Below are positions 1-9,543 of a stretch of 38,609 nucleotides of DNA, piece by piece. How positions within the stretch are numbered: position 1 is the stretch's first letter; each line of letters starts with the position of its first letter. The position numbers were made by a program, and so were the translations under genes. The notes under the pieces were generated by a model. It was not told where the DNA came from. It saw only the letters and a list, made by a program, of their open reading frames with translations, and made no database searches. Source of the DNA: an uncultured Saprospiraceae bacterium (GTDB taxonomy: Bacteria > Bacteroidota > Bacteroidia > Chitinophagales > Saprospiraceae); contig CAKZSH010000009.1 in assembly GCA_937918905.1 (NCBI GenBank), positions 1 to 38,609 of the forward strand, given 5' to 3'.

Positions 1-27
1 GCTTGGATTTTTTATTCACGTCAAAAG

Positions 28-67
28 AAAAAATCCGTGTAAATCCGCCGCATCCGTGTCATCAGCG
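28..67. repeat. Extragenic repeat remnant at the left edge
   Basis: Two similar half-units lie in tandem here (aaaatccgtgtaaatccgcc followed by gcatccgtgtcatcagcg). They resemble the arms of the inverted repeat at 10531-10622 (aaaatcagcgtaaatctgcg). This looks like a diverged or cut-off copy of the same extragenic repeat family. The window edge prevents seeing whether a partner arm exists to the left. No gene is visible in 1-99. Confidence 0.35.
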
Positions 68-99
68 TTCCCATCTCAACGGTATTCGACACCTAAAAA

Positions 100-1350
100 T
101 TACAATTTCACCCGATGCAAAACCCGATTTCGATTTTTATTTAAAATCCCAGATTCGAGATAAAAAAGATACCCATCATGCACTTCCATTTTTTCTATAA
201 ATTCCGCATCAAAAAATATGATAAGTGAGATAGAACCTTCACTCAAATTAATTTCATAAATCGCTTTTCCTCTTTTTGTATCATAAACCGTGTACGCCTT
301 GTTATTTTTTTTGTCAAAAAGAATCCGTTTTTCCCATTTTTTATTTTGATGGTAAGTGATAGGAATATAGCGGAGATTTTTTCCTTCAAAAGTGAAAAAT
401 TCTAAATAGCCATTCGTGTGATTAAAAAGGCAAAGTTCATTGTGATAAATATGAAGTGGAGAAAAAAGTGGTTTGTACATGAGTTGGTTCCAAGACTGTC
501 GCTCAATCCAAGTTGCTTTATTAAATTTTGTAGCCACCGCATCTGCCAATACAAAATCGTCTTTGCTTCTGGATAGATTTTGACCATCTACGACTCTGAT
601 TTTTTTTACAATATCTTTTTCCTCTTTGGAAATGATGGTGTAAGTCAATAATTGATCTTTCATTCCATAACTCTGCCAGTACAATAAATTTGAAGTAGCG
701 ATGACACAAGGTTCAATCAATTTTTCGAATTGTTTAATAGGATATTTTGAAATCAATTGAATACGATCACTTACAAGACTGATTTCAAAACCGTATTTTT
801 TTCCAATCATATGAATATTTCCCAAACAACTCTGATGTAATTTTTGAACTTTTTCCTTACTTAATTTTAATTCATCAATGACAGTTCCGTCCCATTTTTT
901 TAAAATCAATTTATTTCCTGAAAAAGCACCAGGGAAGGTTAGGATTAATATTTTATTATCATTTAAAATAAAATCTTTTACGGTATAACTTTTCTTTGAT
1001 AATTTTTCGATGATCGGTTGATCGGTTACTTCAATTTCAGGTAATCCAAATGAAGAACGTTGGAGGCGAATCGTAATGGGTTCAGTAGGTGCTTCTTCAA
1101 TATTTAACTTTAGATTTTCAAAACCAACATAGGAGAAAATAAGTACAGTAGGAATTCCTTCAAGTTCAATTTGGAAAGTGCCATCCAATTCTGATGAAGT
1201 ACCAGTAACAGCCGTTTGATTAAAAATACTCACCTTCTCCAAAGGGGTATTATCTTTAGCATTGACAATGATACCTTTTAGTACAATAGGAGTTTGTGCA
1301 TGTATTGTAATTTGAAAAAAAAGAAATATAAACAGAGTGATTTTTTTCAT
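100..1350 (-). CDS. Secreted protein with N-terminal carboxypeptidase-regulatory-like domain
   Basis: A 416-residue protein with a signal peptide (MKKITLFIFLFFQITIHAQ, cleavage expected near residue 19). It is followed by a CarboxypepD_reg-like beta-sandwich at about residues 23-100 with the usual order: GIIVNAKDNTPLEKVSIF, a GT/G-rich turn, then FSYVGFENLKL. In Bacteroidota this domain sits at the N-terminus of TonB-dependent receptors and many surface proteins. Residues about 120-416 have no plug or barrel signature; the alternating short beta-strands could be a propeller-like fold, but I do not recognise a named family. It is too short to be a SusC-type receptor. There is no T9SS sorting domain, so it is probably periplasmic or outer-membrane associated. 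It is divergent from the metallopeptidase gene to its right, with a 407 bp spacer. The function is unknown. Confidence 0.8.
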   Translation of the reverse strand: MKKITLFIFLFFQITIHAQTPIVLKGIIVNAKDNTPLEKVSIFNQTAVTGTSSELDGTFQIELEGIPTVLIFSYVGFENLKLNIEEAPTEPITIRLQRSSFGLPEIEVTDQPIIEKLSKKSYTVKDFILNDNKILILTFPGAFSGNKLILKKWDGTVIDELKLSKEKVQKLHQSCLGNIHMIGKKYGFEISLVSDRIQLISKYPIKQFEKLIEPCVIATSNLLYWQSYGMKDQLLTYTIISKEEKDIVKKIRVVDGQNLSRSKDDFVLADAVATKFNKATWIERQSWNQLMYKPLFSPLHIYHNELCLFNHTNGYLEFFTFEGKNLRYIPITYHQNKKWEKRILFDKKNNKAYTVYDTKRGKAIYEINLSEGSISLIIFFDAEFIEKMEVHDGYLFYLESGILNKNRNRVLHRVKL

Positions 1351-1534
1351 TGCTTTTTTTTGGATAATAGTGAATGCTTGGTTTTCTAAATTACAAACTA
1401 ATTATCTGAAAACGTTTTTTCAACCTTGATGGATATTATTAATAAAATTAGAATAAATATAATTATTTGTTTTACCAATTAAAGCGATTAGTCAGGTCAC
1501 TATTTTGTCAATAAGGTACCATTTTGAGGCTTTT

Positions 1535-1567
1535 TTTGGAATACTTTTTTCATAGATTGTATATTCG
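1535..1567 (+). promoter_or_regulatory. Candidate promoter in the 407 bp divergent spacer
   Basis: TTTG at 1535-1538 followed after 21 bases by TATATTCG (1560-1567) is one mismatch from the Bacteroidota -7 consensus TAnnTTTG and has about the right spacing to a -33 TTTG. About 14 bases downstream an ATG opens a 13-codon reading frame (1582-1623). The rest of the 1351-1757 spacer is AT-rich, and I see no gene, hairpin or repeat in it. A second -7-like box lies at 1719-1726. Confidence 0.3.
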
Positions 1568-1718
1568 CACCAGCTCTTACCATGAAAAACTCCCCTAATG
1601 TATTTTCCCCTATCCCGCATTAAATTTTGATTTAAAAATAAAGTATTGACTTTTGAAAACTAAATTGTTTTTTCATTGCATCGCTATGTCTGTGATAATC
1701 AATATAGTTAAATATATG

Positions 1719-1726
1719 TATTTTTG
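1719..1726 (+). promoter_or_regulatory. -7 promoter box before the metallopeptidase gene
   Basis: TATTTTTG matches the Bacteroidota -7 consensus TAnnTTTG exactly. It lies 31 bases upstream of the ATG at 1758. Transcription from here would start around 1731, downstream of the upstream in-frame TTG at 1653, which supports choosing ATG 1758. I see no clear -33 TTG at the right distance, so this is a weak call. Confidence 0.35.
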
Positions 1727-1757
1727 TTTTTATAAAAAATATCAATTGATACCGTTT

Positions 1758-4700
1758 ATGATTCGACTAACAAATTTTCCAATTAAAGCAATGTTCTTGG
1801 TTTTTTTAGTATTCGCTTTAAATGTCCAAATGAAAGCAAACTCTCCAAATTCTAATCCTTGGACAACTGCTGATGAAAACCGATTTGTTACCAAAGGAAT
1901 GGAAAGAACGATTATTCCAAAAAAATATAAGACGTTCCGTTTGGATTTACCTGCGCTACAATCTTTATTGGAGACCGCACCTTTGAGATTTTCTGCTGAA
2001 GCAGAGGACAGTCAGGTTGTACTTACTCTACCAATGCCTGATGGAACTTCGGAAAATTTTAAAATATTTGATGCACCTATTATGGAAGCAGGTTTGGCTG
2101 CTGAATATCCAATGATTCATTCGTATGCAGGAGTTGGGATTGATGATCCTACGGCAAGTTTACGATTTGATGTCACTCAATTTGGGTTTCATGGTTTAGT
2201 TTTATCCGCACGACATAGTTCTGTTTATATTGATCCTTATTCAAAATCAGATACGGAACATTATATTTCTTATTATAAAAGTGATTTTGAAAAACCCAAT
2301 AATAATTTCTCTTGCCACGTAGAAGGAGAATCGGAGGTAGAAGATACAGATGATTTAGAAAATGTAAATAGTTTGTTACAAGGGGATTGCCAATTGAGAA
2401 CCTATCGAATAGCGTTGACTTGTTCAGGAGAGTATGCTGCTTTTCATGGAGGAAATATAGCTGATGTTTTAGCGGCAATGAATACCACAATGACTCGTGT
2501 CAATGGTGTGTACGAAAGAGAGGTAAATGTCAATATGGTAATTGTAAATAATAACGACCAATTGATCTTTTTAGATGCAAATACAGATCCGTATAACAAT
2601 GGTTCTGCAACTCAAGTAATTAATGAAAGCCATGTTCAATGTACCAATATTATTGGGACAAATAATTTTGATGTGGGACATTGTTTTACAACAGGAGCAG
2701 GTGGACTTGCAGGGTTGGGAGTAATATGTCAAAGCAATAATAAAGGAAGAGGAGTGACAGGAACATTCAATCCCGTGGGTGATCCTTTTGATATAGATTA
2801 TGTGGCACATGAGTTGGGACACCAGTTTGGAGCAAATCATACTTTTAACAATAGTTGTGGTAATAATCGAAATGGAGGAACTGCAATGGAACCTGGAAGT
2901 GGCTCAACGATTATGGCTTACGCTGGAATTTGTGGACCAAATGTTCAATTTGCAAGTGATGATTATTTTCATGCGATTAGCCTTTTTGAAATCTCAAATC
3001 ATATCACAAATGGAACTGGAAGTAATTGTCCAACTTTAACGAGTACTGGAAATAGTGCGCCAACTTTAGTGCAAAGTGCAGATTATATTTTACCAATTTC
3101 TACTCCTTTTAAATTGACTGCTTCAGGAGAAGATACCAATGGGGATATATTGACTTACTGTTGGGAACAAATGGATAATGAGATTGGAACTATGCCACCT
3201 GTTGGTTCCAATACGACGGGGCCAATGTTTAGAACTTATGATCCTACGGAAAATAATTTTCGATATTTTCCAAAAATGAATGATATAATTAATGGTATTG
3301 ATGATGATTGGGAAGAGTTACCAAGTGTATCTCGAAGTATGGAATTTCGAGTAACAGTAAGAGATAATCACCAAGGTTCAGGTTGTACGGAAGAGGATGA
3401 TGTGAGTTTGACTTTTGATGCAAGTGCAGGGCCATTCTTAGTTCAAGCACCCAATACGAATGTTACTTGGCTGGCAGGCACAAATGAGACCGTCACTTGG
3501 GATGTTGCCAATACGAATACTGCACCTGTTAATTGTGCAAATGTAGATATATTGTTATCAACGGATGGTGGATTGACTTATTCAACTACAATCGCAAGTA
3601 GCGTACCGAATACTGGTACTCATAATATTACAGTTCCGAACATAGGAAGTACCACTTGTCGTGTGATGGTAGTATGTTCTGATAATATCTTTTTTGATAT
3701 TTCAAATTCAAATTTTGAAATAGATATTTCTTCTTTTCCTACATTTATTATGGGGGCTGATCCTATTATTCAAGATGTTTGTGGAAGTGATGGAAGTGTA
3801 GATTATACATTGGATTTTACAGGTTTAGCTGGGTTTACAGAAACAGTAACCTTGAGTACTACCGGTGTGCCTTCTGGTGCAATGGTTAATTTTTCTCAAA
3901 ATAATTTTACACCTTCAGGTGCTTCAACTTTGTCGGTTAGTAATTTGGCAAATGTTGCTAATGGTACTTATACCATTACTGTTACCGCTACTTCTCCTTC
4001 TGTTACCAATGAGCAGGAATTAACTTTAGTAGTTAATAATTCGATTCCTTCAGCGGTAACGCAAATGACTCCAGCAAATGGAGCTACTGCTCAAAATACA
4101 ACTGGTACATTGGTATGGGGTGCAACAGCAGGAGTAACGGATTACGTGATTGATATAGCGACTTCGCCCGCATTTGGAAACTCAATAGTGGAGACGACAA
4201 CGGTTTCTAACAATAATTATACGGCTCAAAATTTATTGCCTTTGACGGTGTACTACTGGCGAGTTAATGCAAGTAATAACTGTGGAGCAACGAACACGAA
4301 TAATTTCTTTTCTTTCCAAACCAATGGAGAAGCATGTAACACTTACACAAGTGGAGATACTCCAATTTCAATTTCTTCTCAGGTCGCTTCTACTGTTAGT
4401 TCAATGGTTGCTGTCAATAGTAATGTTGTCGTTACTGATGTCAATGTAGGCTTCGAAGTATCGCATACTTGGATTGGAGATTTGGGAGCAGTTTTGACAT
4501 CACCAAGCAACACGAGTGTTGAGTTGTTTGCAGAACCTGGTGTTCCTGCGTCTCAATATGGATGTGGTTCTGACAATGTATTATTGACATTTGATGATGC
4601 AGCAGGAGGGACTTCGACGCAATTGGAAAATACTTGTAACAATGGTTCTGCATATGGCGCTGAGGGAACTTTTCAACCCATAGGAAATCTATCTGATTTT

Positions 4701-6746
4701 AATGGTGAAAATGGAAATGGTGATTGGACATTGAGTGTATCAGATGCATTTGATGAAGATGGTGGAGCTTTGGAAAATTGGAATCTGGAAATTTGTTTTA
4801 ATCAAGTAGGAGGGGCAATGCCTACTTTGGTCAATAATGTATTGAATGTACCAGCAAGTACTGTTCAGCTTATTTCTAATAATAATTTGGAAGCCAACTC
4901 TACGACAGTAACTGCTGCGGATATTACATTTGTAGTATTGAGTTTGCCTCAAAATGGAGTGTTATCAGTTAGTGGAATCCCTGCAACGATTGGTACTACT
5001 TTTACCCAAATGGATATTTTTAATAATCTCTTGATGTATAACCATACGAATGTCTCCGCAACTCAAGATCAATTTAATTTTGATGTAATAACGAATGATG
5101 GAGCTTGGATTGCTGATAAGATTTTTAATATAAATATTACTTCATCTTCTTTTTCTGCAAGTGCAATTTTGGATACGGAAGTGAGTTGCTTTAATGAAGC
5201 GGATGGAATAATTACGGTCAATGCAGCTGGAGGTGTTACTCCTTTGGAGTACAGTATTGATGGTATCAACTATCAAATGAATAATGTTTTTGCCAATTTG
5301 ATGGCAGGAGATTATACGATTTCAGTTAAGGATGCTGATGGAGAAATTATTATTACGAATACCATTACTCTGGTTAATCCAGCTGAAATCGTTGCCAATG
5401 CAGTTGTATCTGGAAACACAATAACGGTCAATGCCACAGGAGGAACTGGAACCTTAATGTATAGCCTTGATGGCATGCCGATTCAAAGTAGTAATACATT
5501 TACAAATGTTGCAGTTGGAACACACTCCGTAACAATTATAGATCAAAATGGATGTTCTATTTCAGAAAATAATATCAATGTAGCGAGCGTGCCATTAGTT
5601 GCTAATGCAATTTTGGATACAGAAGTAAGTTGCTTTAATGAAGCAGATGGTACTATTTCTGTCAACGCAAGTGGAGGTGTTGCGCCGTTGCAGTACAGCA
5701 TTGATGGAACGAATTTTCAAATGGATAATGTATTTGAAAATTTAATGGCAGGAGATTATACGATAACTGTACAAGATGCTAATGGACAAACTATTATTGC
5801 AAATACCATCACACTTGTTAATCCTTCTGAAATTGTTTCGAATGTAATCATGAATGGAAATACAGTAACAATAAATGCAACAGGAGGAATTGGAACTTTG
5901 ATGTATAATATCAATGGTTCTAATTATCAAAATAGTAATGTATTTACGGACTTACCAAATGGGCAGTTTACTTTTGGGATTATAGATGCTAATGGATGTA
6001 CGTCAACGACAACAGCTACCATCAATGTGGTTCAAAGTGCAAATATTACAACTACTGCTGTAACTTGTGTTGATAGCGAAGATGGTGTGTTAATCATCAA
6101 TGGAGTCTCTGGTGGAACGCCACCTTATCTCTATAGTTTAGATAATTCTAATTTTGTATCCTCTACTGAATTTTCTCAATTAGCAGTTGGTATGTATCAT
6201 GTTTATATCATGGATGCAACAGGCTATGTCTTTGATTCGGGAGCAATAGCAATAGAAAATGCACCTCAACTTTCGATTACAATTCAAGCAGTTGATAATT
6301 CTATTATTGCCAATGGAAGTGGAGGAACAGGAACATTAATGTACAGTATCAATGGTGTTGATTTTCAAGCCAGTAATGAGTTTACAGATTTACCAAATGG
6401 AAACTATACGGTAACGGTTCAAGATGAAAATGGATGTACCAAAGAGTCGATTCAACTTGCGATTAATTTTACGAGTACCAATGAATTATATTTTGACATC
6501 AATTTTGATTTATTTCCAAATCCAACTCAAGGTCAAATGACGGTTATTTTAAATCAACCTACGGAAACAAAATTGACGTTGCGAATTTTTGATGTAGCAG
6601 GGAAGCTAGCGCAGGAGATTCGTTTGGAAAAAAGTGGAATCCAGTTACAAGAAAATATCAATGTTTCCAACTTGCCAGCAGGAAGTTATGAAGTGATGTT
6701 GACGGATGGGAAAATGTTTGGACGGAAAAGATTTGTAAAAATGTAA
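1758..6746 (+). CDS. T9SS-exported reprolysin-like zinc metallopeptidase with P-domain and SprB repeats
   Basis: A 1662-residue secreted protease. The frame is open back to a TTG at 1653, but ATG 1758 puts a proper signal peptide at the N-terminus (AMFLVFLVFALNVQMKA, cleavage near residue 27). The zinc site HELGHQFGANH is at residues 351-361 (HExxHxxGxxH), with the Met-turn TIMAYAG around Met386, as in M12B/reprolysin-like metzincins. Then come an Ig-like region (about 560-655), a fibronectin-III-like domain (about 758-855), a proprotein-convertase P-domain (about 860-1014, with HTWIGDLGAVLTSPS), a CSPG/cadherin-like repeat (about 1020-1125), SprB-type repeats (about 1130-1570) and a T9SS type A sorting domain (about 1576-1662, with FPNPTQGQ and the terminal KRFVKM). 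The expected role is an extracellular or surface protease exported across the outer membrane by T9SS. It is a single-gene unit ending at a strong hairpin. Confidence 0.93.
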   Translation: MIRLTNFPIKAMFLVFLVFALNVQMKANSPNSNPWTTADENRFVTKGMERTIIPKKYKTFRLDLPALQSLLETAPLRFSAEAEDSQVVLTLPMPDGTSENFKIFDAPIMEAGLAAEYPMIHSYAGVGIDDPTASLRFDVTQFGFHGLVLSARHSSVYIDPYSKSDTEHYISYYKSDFEKPNNNFSCHVEGESEVEDTDDLENVNSLLQGDCQLRTYRIALTCSGEYAAFHGGNIADVLAAMNTTMTRVNGVYEREVNVNMVIVNNNDQLIFLDANTDPYNNGSATQVINESHVQCTNIIGTNNFDVGHCFTTGAGGLAGLGVICQSNNKGRGVTGTFNPVGDPFDIDYVAHELGHQFGANHTFNNSCGNNRNGGTAMEPGSGSTIMAYAGICGPNVQFASDDYFHAISLFEISNHITNGTGSNCPTLTSTGNSAPTLVQSADYILPISTPFKLTASGEDTNGDILTYCWEQMDNEIGTMPPVGSNTTGPMFRTYDPTENNFRYFPKMNDIINGIDDDWEELPSVSRSMEFRVTVRDNHQGSGCTEEDDVSLTFDASAGPFLVQAPNTNVTWLAGTNETVTWDVANTNTAPVNCANVDILLSTDGGLTYSTTIASSVPNTGTHNITVPNIGSTTCRVMVVCSDNIFFDISNSNFEIDISSFPTFIMGADPIIQDVCGSDGSVDYTLDFTGLAGFTETVTLSTTGVPSGAMVNFSQNNFTPSGASTLSVSNLANVANGTYTITVTATSPSVTNEQELTLVVNNSIPSAVTQMTPANGATAQNTTGTLVWGATAGVTDYVIDIATSPAFGNSIVETTTVSNNNYTAQNLLPLTVYYWRVNASNNCGATNTNNFFSFQTNGEACNTYTSGDTPISISSQVASTVSSMVAVNSNVVVTDVNVGFEVSHTWIGDLGAVLTSPSNTSVELFAEPGVPASQYGCGSDNVLLTFDDAAGGTSTQLENTCNNGSAYGAEGTFQPIGNLSDFNGENGNGDWTLSVSDAFDEDGGALENWNLEICFNQVGGAMPTLVNNVLNVPASTVQLISNNNLEANSTTVTAADITFVVLSLPQNGVLSVSGIPATIGTTFTQMDIFNNLLMYNHTNVSATQDQFNFDVITNDGAWIADKIFNINITSSSFSASAILDTEVSCFNEADGIITVNAAGGVTPLEYSIDGINYQMNNVFANLMAGDYTISVKDADGEIIITNTITLVNPAEIVANAVVSGNTITVNATGGTGTLMYSLDGMPIQSSNTFTNVAVGTHSVTIIDQNGCSISENNINVASVPLVANAILDTEVSCFNEADGTISVNASGGVAPLQYSIDGTNFQMDNVFENLMAGDYTITVQDANGQTIIANTITLVNPSEIVSNVIMNGNTVTINATGGIGTLMYNINGSNYQNSNVFTDLPNGQFTFGIIDANGCTSTTTATINVVQSANITTTAVTCVDSEDGVLIINGVSGGTPPYLYSLDNSNFVSSTEFSQLAVGMYHVYIMDATGYVFDSGAIAIENAPQLSITIQAVDNSIIANGSGGTGTLMYSINGVDFQASNEFTDLPNGNYTVTVQDENGCTKESIQLAINFTSTNELYFDINFDLFPNPTQGQMTVILNQPTETKLTLRIFDVAGKLAQEIRLEKSGIQLQENINVSNLPAGSYEVMLTDGKMFGRKRFVKM
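5163..5837 (+). repeat. Long internal duplication in the metallopeptidase gene
   Basis: Copies at about 5163-5393 and 5607-5837 encode nearly the same 77-residue SprB unit (ILDTEVSCFNEADG in both, ending NPAEIV/NPSEIV). They are offset by exactly 444 bp (148 codons). The copies remain very similar at the DNA level, whereas the intervening unit is diverged, so the duplicated period is two SprB units. Confidence 0.8.
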
Positions 6747-6782
6747 CGTACTTCGAAGTTGCAGCTTCGTAGCAAAAAAATA

Positions 6783-6825
6783 AAAATGCCGAATTTTCTG
6801 AACTGAAAATTCGGCATTTTTTTAT
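6783..6825. terminator. Bidirectional terminator between convergent genes
   Basis: A perfect 16 bp stem (aaaatgccgaattttc at 6783-6798 and its complement at 6805-6820) with a 6-base loop. A T-tract follows on the plus side, and an A-rich stretch on the other side gives T's on the minus strand. It serves the metallopeptidase gene (plus) and overlaps the end of the toxin gene (minus). Confidence 0.85.
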
Positions 6826-7130
6826 GGTTTTATTCTCTTTCTTAATCTTTCTGGATTTCTTTTTTGGTGCCAAACGGCTTCAACTAAAACTTCATTTCTA
6901 TTTTCATGAATAGAATAATAAATACCATATGGGAAACGATGCATTAACCTCTTTCGGACAGGTTCAATAAGAAATGGATGAATTTTAGCATTTTCTGATA
7001 AGTGGTTAGCTTCTTCATAAAATTCCAAAATGAAATCAATCCCCAAACCAGATATTTGGTTTTCATACCAATCAGAAGCATCATTAAGGTCTAAATATGC
7101 TTCAGGGGAAATAACAATATTATATCCCAT
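6822..7130 (-). CDS. RelE/ParE-family toxin
   Basis: A 102-residue protein of the RelE/ParE superfamily. It begins YNIVISPEAYLDLNDASDWY and has a helical hairpin rich in charged residues. The C-terminal sheet carries RFPYGIYYSIHENRNEVLVE and ends AVWHQKRNPERLRKRI, the H..R.P ending usual in these toxins. Members cleave ribosome-bound mRNA (RelE) or poison gyrase (ParE); the sequence alone does not decide which. Its ATG lies inside the last codons of the antitoxin gene (11 bp overlap), so the pair is translationally coupled. The stop codon abuts the bidirectional terminator hairpin. Confidence 0.88.
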   Translation of the reverse strand: MGYNIVISPEAYLDLNDASDWYENQISGLGIDFILEFYEEANHLSENAKIHPFLIEPVRKRLMHRFPYGIYYSIHENRNEVLVEAVWHQKRNPERLRKRIKP

Positions 7131-7356
7131 TTTTACCTAAAAGGCGTTTTTTAGCTTCATCAAGAGAGATTCCCGATTCAGGATTTTTAAGATAAGCTTC
7201 TCTTCTTTCCTTTAACTCATTTACTTCTTCCGAGGTCAACTCATCAATATCTGACTCTTGAGATTTTTGATAAATGAATTGAATATAATCAAACACTTCC
7301 CTTCTTCTATGAAAAGGAAGCTTGTCTAAAATTTCTATTATTGCAGATGTACTCAT
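7120..7356 (-). CDS. Antitoxin of the RelE/ParE pair
   Basis: A 78-residue acidic protein directly upstream of the toxin gene and overlapping it by 11 bp. The N-terminal half (SAIIEILDKLPFHRRREVFD) looks like a helical dimerisation segment. The C-terminal half (LKERREAYLKNPESG, then SLDEAKKRLLGK) resembles the toxin-binding tail of small addiction-module antitoxins of the TIGR02574 type. The order antitoxin-then-toxin and the overlap are typical and imply autoregulated co-expression. The assignment rests more on context than on sequence. Confidence 0.75.
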   Translation of the reverse strand: MSTSAIIEILDKLPFHRRREVFDYIQFIYQKSQESDIDELTSEEVNELKERREAYLKNPESGISLDEAKKRLLGKNGI

Positions 7357-7535
7357 TAATTATCTTTTATTAAAAATACTTTTTTTACTAAAATAAAGAT
7401 TGTTATTTTTTTAACGAAATAAAAACATAATAAGTTTATCGAAAACCTTCCAAAACCTCAACTATTCCCCAAATCCCACGTTTTAAACGAGTTACTAAAA
7501 AAGAAATTTTTCTCCCAATAACATTCAAAAAAACT

Positions 7536-7543
7536 TATCTTTG
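7536..7543 (+). promoter_or_regulatory. -7 promoter box of lepA, near-leaderless
   Basis: TATCTTTG is a perfect Bacteroidota -7 box (TAnnTTTG), ending only 8 bases before the lepA ATG (7552). With the usual 4-7 base distance to the transcription start, the mRNA leader would be about 1-4 bases. I do not see a convincing -33 TTTG. Confidence 0.6.
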
Positions 7544-7551
7544 CGCCCGAT

Positions 7552-9351
7552 ATGAAGAACTTTAGAAATTTTTGTGTAATAGCCCATATCGATCATGGGA
7601 AAAGTACGCTTTCCGATCGATTATTAGAATTCACTCAAACCATCTCTGAGCGTAAGATGAAAGACCAAGCTTTGGATGATATGGATATTGAGCGAGAGCG
7701 TGGGATTACGATTAAAAGCCATGCGATACAATTGTATTATAACCATTCCGATGGCGAGCAATATACCTTTAATCTTATTGATACTCCAGGTCATGTTGAT
7801 TTCTCTTACGAAGTATCTCGTTCGATAGCCGCTTGTGAAGGCGCGTTATTGTTAGTGGATGCATCCCAAGGAATTCAAGCGCAGACCATTTCCAATTTGT
7901 ACTTAGCGATAGAGCATGATTTAGAAATCATTCCTGTATTGAATAAAGTAGATATGGAAAGTGCGATGATTGACGAGGTGTCTGATCAAATTATTGATTT
8001 GATTGGTTGCGATAAGGAGGATATTGTTTTGGCAAGTGGAAAAACGGGAATAGGAATCCAAGATATTATGAATGCGGTGGTAGATCGAATTCCTGCACCT
8101 GAGGGTAAGTTGGATGCACCTTTACAAGCATTAATTTTTGATTCGGAATTTAATCAATATCGAGGCGTTATCGCTTATTTCAGAATCATGAATGGAGTGA
8201 TGAGAAAAGGAGATCAAGTTCGATTTGTCAATACGGAAGCAGATTATATTGCGGATGAGATAGGAGTAATGCAAATGGATAATATTCCTCAAAAGAAATT
8301 AGAAGCAGGTAATGTAGGTTACATTATCACAGGTATTAAAACCTCCAAAGAGATTAAAGTAGGGGATACGATCACATTAACAGAAAATCAATGTGTGGAA
8401 GGTATTCATGGTTTTGAGGATGTGAAGCCAATGGTTTTTGCAGGGATGTTTCCTATCGAAAATGAACACTACGAAGACCTTCGAGATAGTTTGGAAAAAC
8501 TACAATTGAATGATGCTTCTTTGGTTTTTGAACCCGAGACATCTGAGGCATTAGGATTTGGTTTTCGATGTGGATTCTTAGGAATGTTGCACTTGGAAAT
8601 TATTCAAGAGCGATTGTCAAGGGAGTTTGACCAAGAGGTGATTTCAACTATTCCTAACGTAACTTATTTTGCTAAAACGAAAAAGGCTGGTGCTGAAAAA
8701 TTTATAGTGAGAACACCTTCTGATTTTCCAGATCCTGGTATTTTGGATTTTGTGGAAGAGCCATTTATTATCGCTCAAATTATTACCAAGCCTGAATATA
8801 TTGGTTCGATCATGACCTTGTGTATGGAAAAACGGGGAACGATAGAAAAGCAAACTTATCTTTCAACGGAACGAGTGGAATTGACTTTTTACTTACCATT
8901 AGCTGAAATTGTTTTTGATTTTTATGATCGATTAAAATCAATTACTCGTGGTTATGCTTCTTTCGATTATGCACCATTGGAATATCGAAAATCTAATTTA
9001 GTAAAGTTAGATATGTTGTTAAATGGTGATTCTGTAGATGCACTTTCGGCTTTGGTACATAAGGATAAAGCCCAAGCCTTTGGTCGTAAAATATGTAAAC
9101 GATTAAAAGAATTATTACCTCGACAACAATTTAAAATTGCCATTCAAGCTTCTATTGGATCACAAGTTGTTGCTAGGGAAACCATCTCGGCTTTACGTAA
9201 AGATGTTACTGCAAAATGTTATGGTGGTGATATTTCTCGTAAACGTAAGTTACTTGAAAAGCAGAAAAAAGGTAAAAAGAAAATGCGTCAGATTGGAAAT
9301 GTAGAAGTACCTCAAAAAGCATTTATTCAAGTATTGAAATTGGATGAGTAA
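7552..9351 (+). CDS. lepA: Elongation factor 4 (LepA), ribosome-associated GTPase
   Basis: A 599-residue protein of normal LepA length. The GTPase domain has the P-loop AHIDHGKST (residues 11-19), the [12 protein letters not shown] switch region, DTPGH (77-81) and NKVD (131-134), followed by the EF-G-like beta-barrel and alpha/beta domains. It ends with the LepA-specific C-terminal domain ([20 protein letters not shown], about residues 558-577), which distinguishes it from EF-G, TypA and EF-Tu. LepA acts on stalled or mispositioned ribosomes and in 30S maturation. It is monocistronic: its own promoter lies immediately upstream, and a palindrome and a terminator follow. Confidence 0.98.
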   Translation: MKNFRNFCVIAHIDHGKSTLSDRLLEFTQTISERKMKDQALDDMDIERERGITIKSHAIQLYYNHSDGEQYTFNLIDTPGHVDFSYEVSRSIAACEGALLLVDASQGIQAQTISNLYLAIEHDLEIIPVLNKVDMESAMIDEVSDQIIDLIGCDKEDIVLASGKTGIGIQDIMNAVVDRIPAPEGKLDAPLQALIFDSEFNQYRGVIAYFRIMNGVMRKGDQVRFVNTEADYIADEIGVMQMDNIPQKKLEAGNVGYIITGIKTSKEIKVGDTITLTENQCVEGIHGFEDVKPMVFAGMFPIENEHYEDLRDSLEKLQLNDASLVFEPETSEALGFGFRCGFLGMLHLEIIQERLSREFDQEVISTIPNVTYFAKTKKAGAEKFIVRTPSDFPDPGILDFVEEPFIIAQIITKPEYIGSIMTLCMEKRGTIEKQTYLSTERVELTFYLPLAEIVFDFYDRLKSITRGYASFDYAPLEYRKSNLVKLDMLLNGDSVDALSALVHKDKAQAFGRKICKRLKELLPRQQFKIAIQASIGSQVVARETISALRKDVTAKCYGGDISRKRKLLEKQKKGKKKMRQIGNVEVPQKAFIQVLKLDE

Positions 9352-9356
9352 ATTAT

Positions 9357-9480
9357 ATGTGTGTAGGTGTTTAAGTATATAGGTGTATATGTTGACGAAA
9401 TAATTTTGAGTTTTTTATAAATGGTTTTCAAAATTATTTCGACAACATATACACATAAACACCAATACACCTAAACACAT
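9357..9480. repeat. Long imperfect palindrome after lepA
   Basis: The core arms tgtatatgttgacgaaataa (from about 9385) and their complement (ending about 9453) pair over about 25 bp with few mismatches. The outer parts, rich in GGTGT on the left and ACACC on the right, continue the symmetry loosely to the ends. The loop is about 17 bases. It starts a few bases after the lepA stop codon and lies upstream of a separate intrinsic terminator, so it is probably an inserted extragenic palindrome rather than the terminator itself. Confidence 0.7.
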
Positions 9481-9487
9481 TAAAAAG

Positions 9488-9522
9488 AAAGCTGTTGATA
9501 AAGAGTCAACAGCTTTTTTTAT
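9488..9522 (+). terminator. Terminator of lepA
   Basis: Stem aaagctgttga (9488-9498) and tcaacagcttt (9506-9516) with a 7-base loop, followed by a T-tract. It is a standard intrinsic terminator for transcripts reading through the palindrome after lepA. Confidence 0.85.
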
Positions 9523-9543
9523 TTTTACATTAAAAACGTAATT

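Noticed and set aside
1653-1757. In-frame TTG start giving 35 more residues on the metallopeptidase
   Set aside because: It would place hydrophobic and Cys-rich sequence before the real signal peptide, and a -7-like box lies downstream of it. ATG 1758 is preferred.
9357-9480. Palindrome after lepA as the lepA terminator
   Set aside because: The stem is long and imperfect without a T-tract, and a standard terminator follows at 9488-9522.
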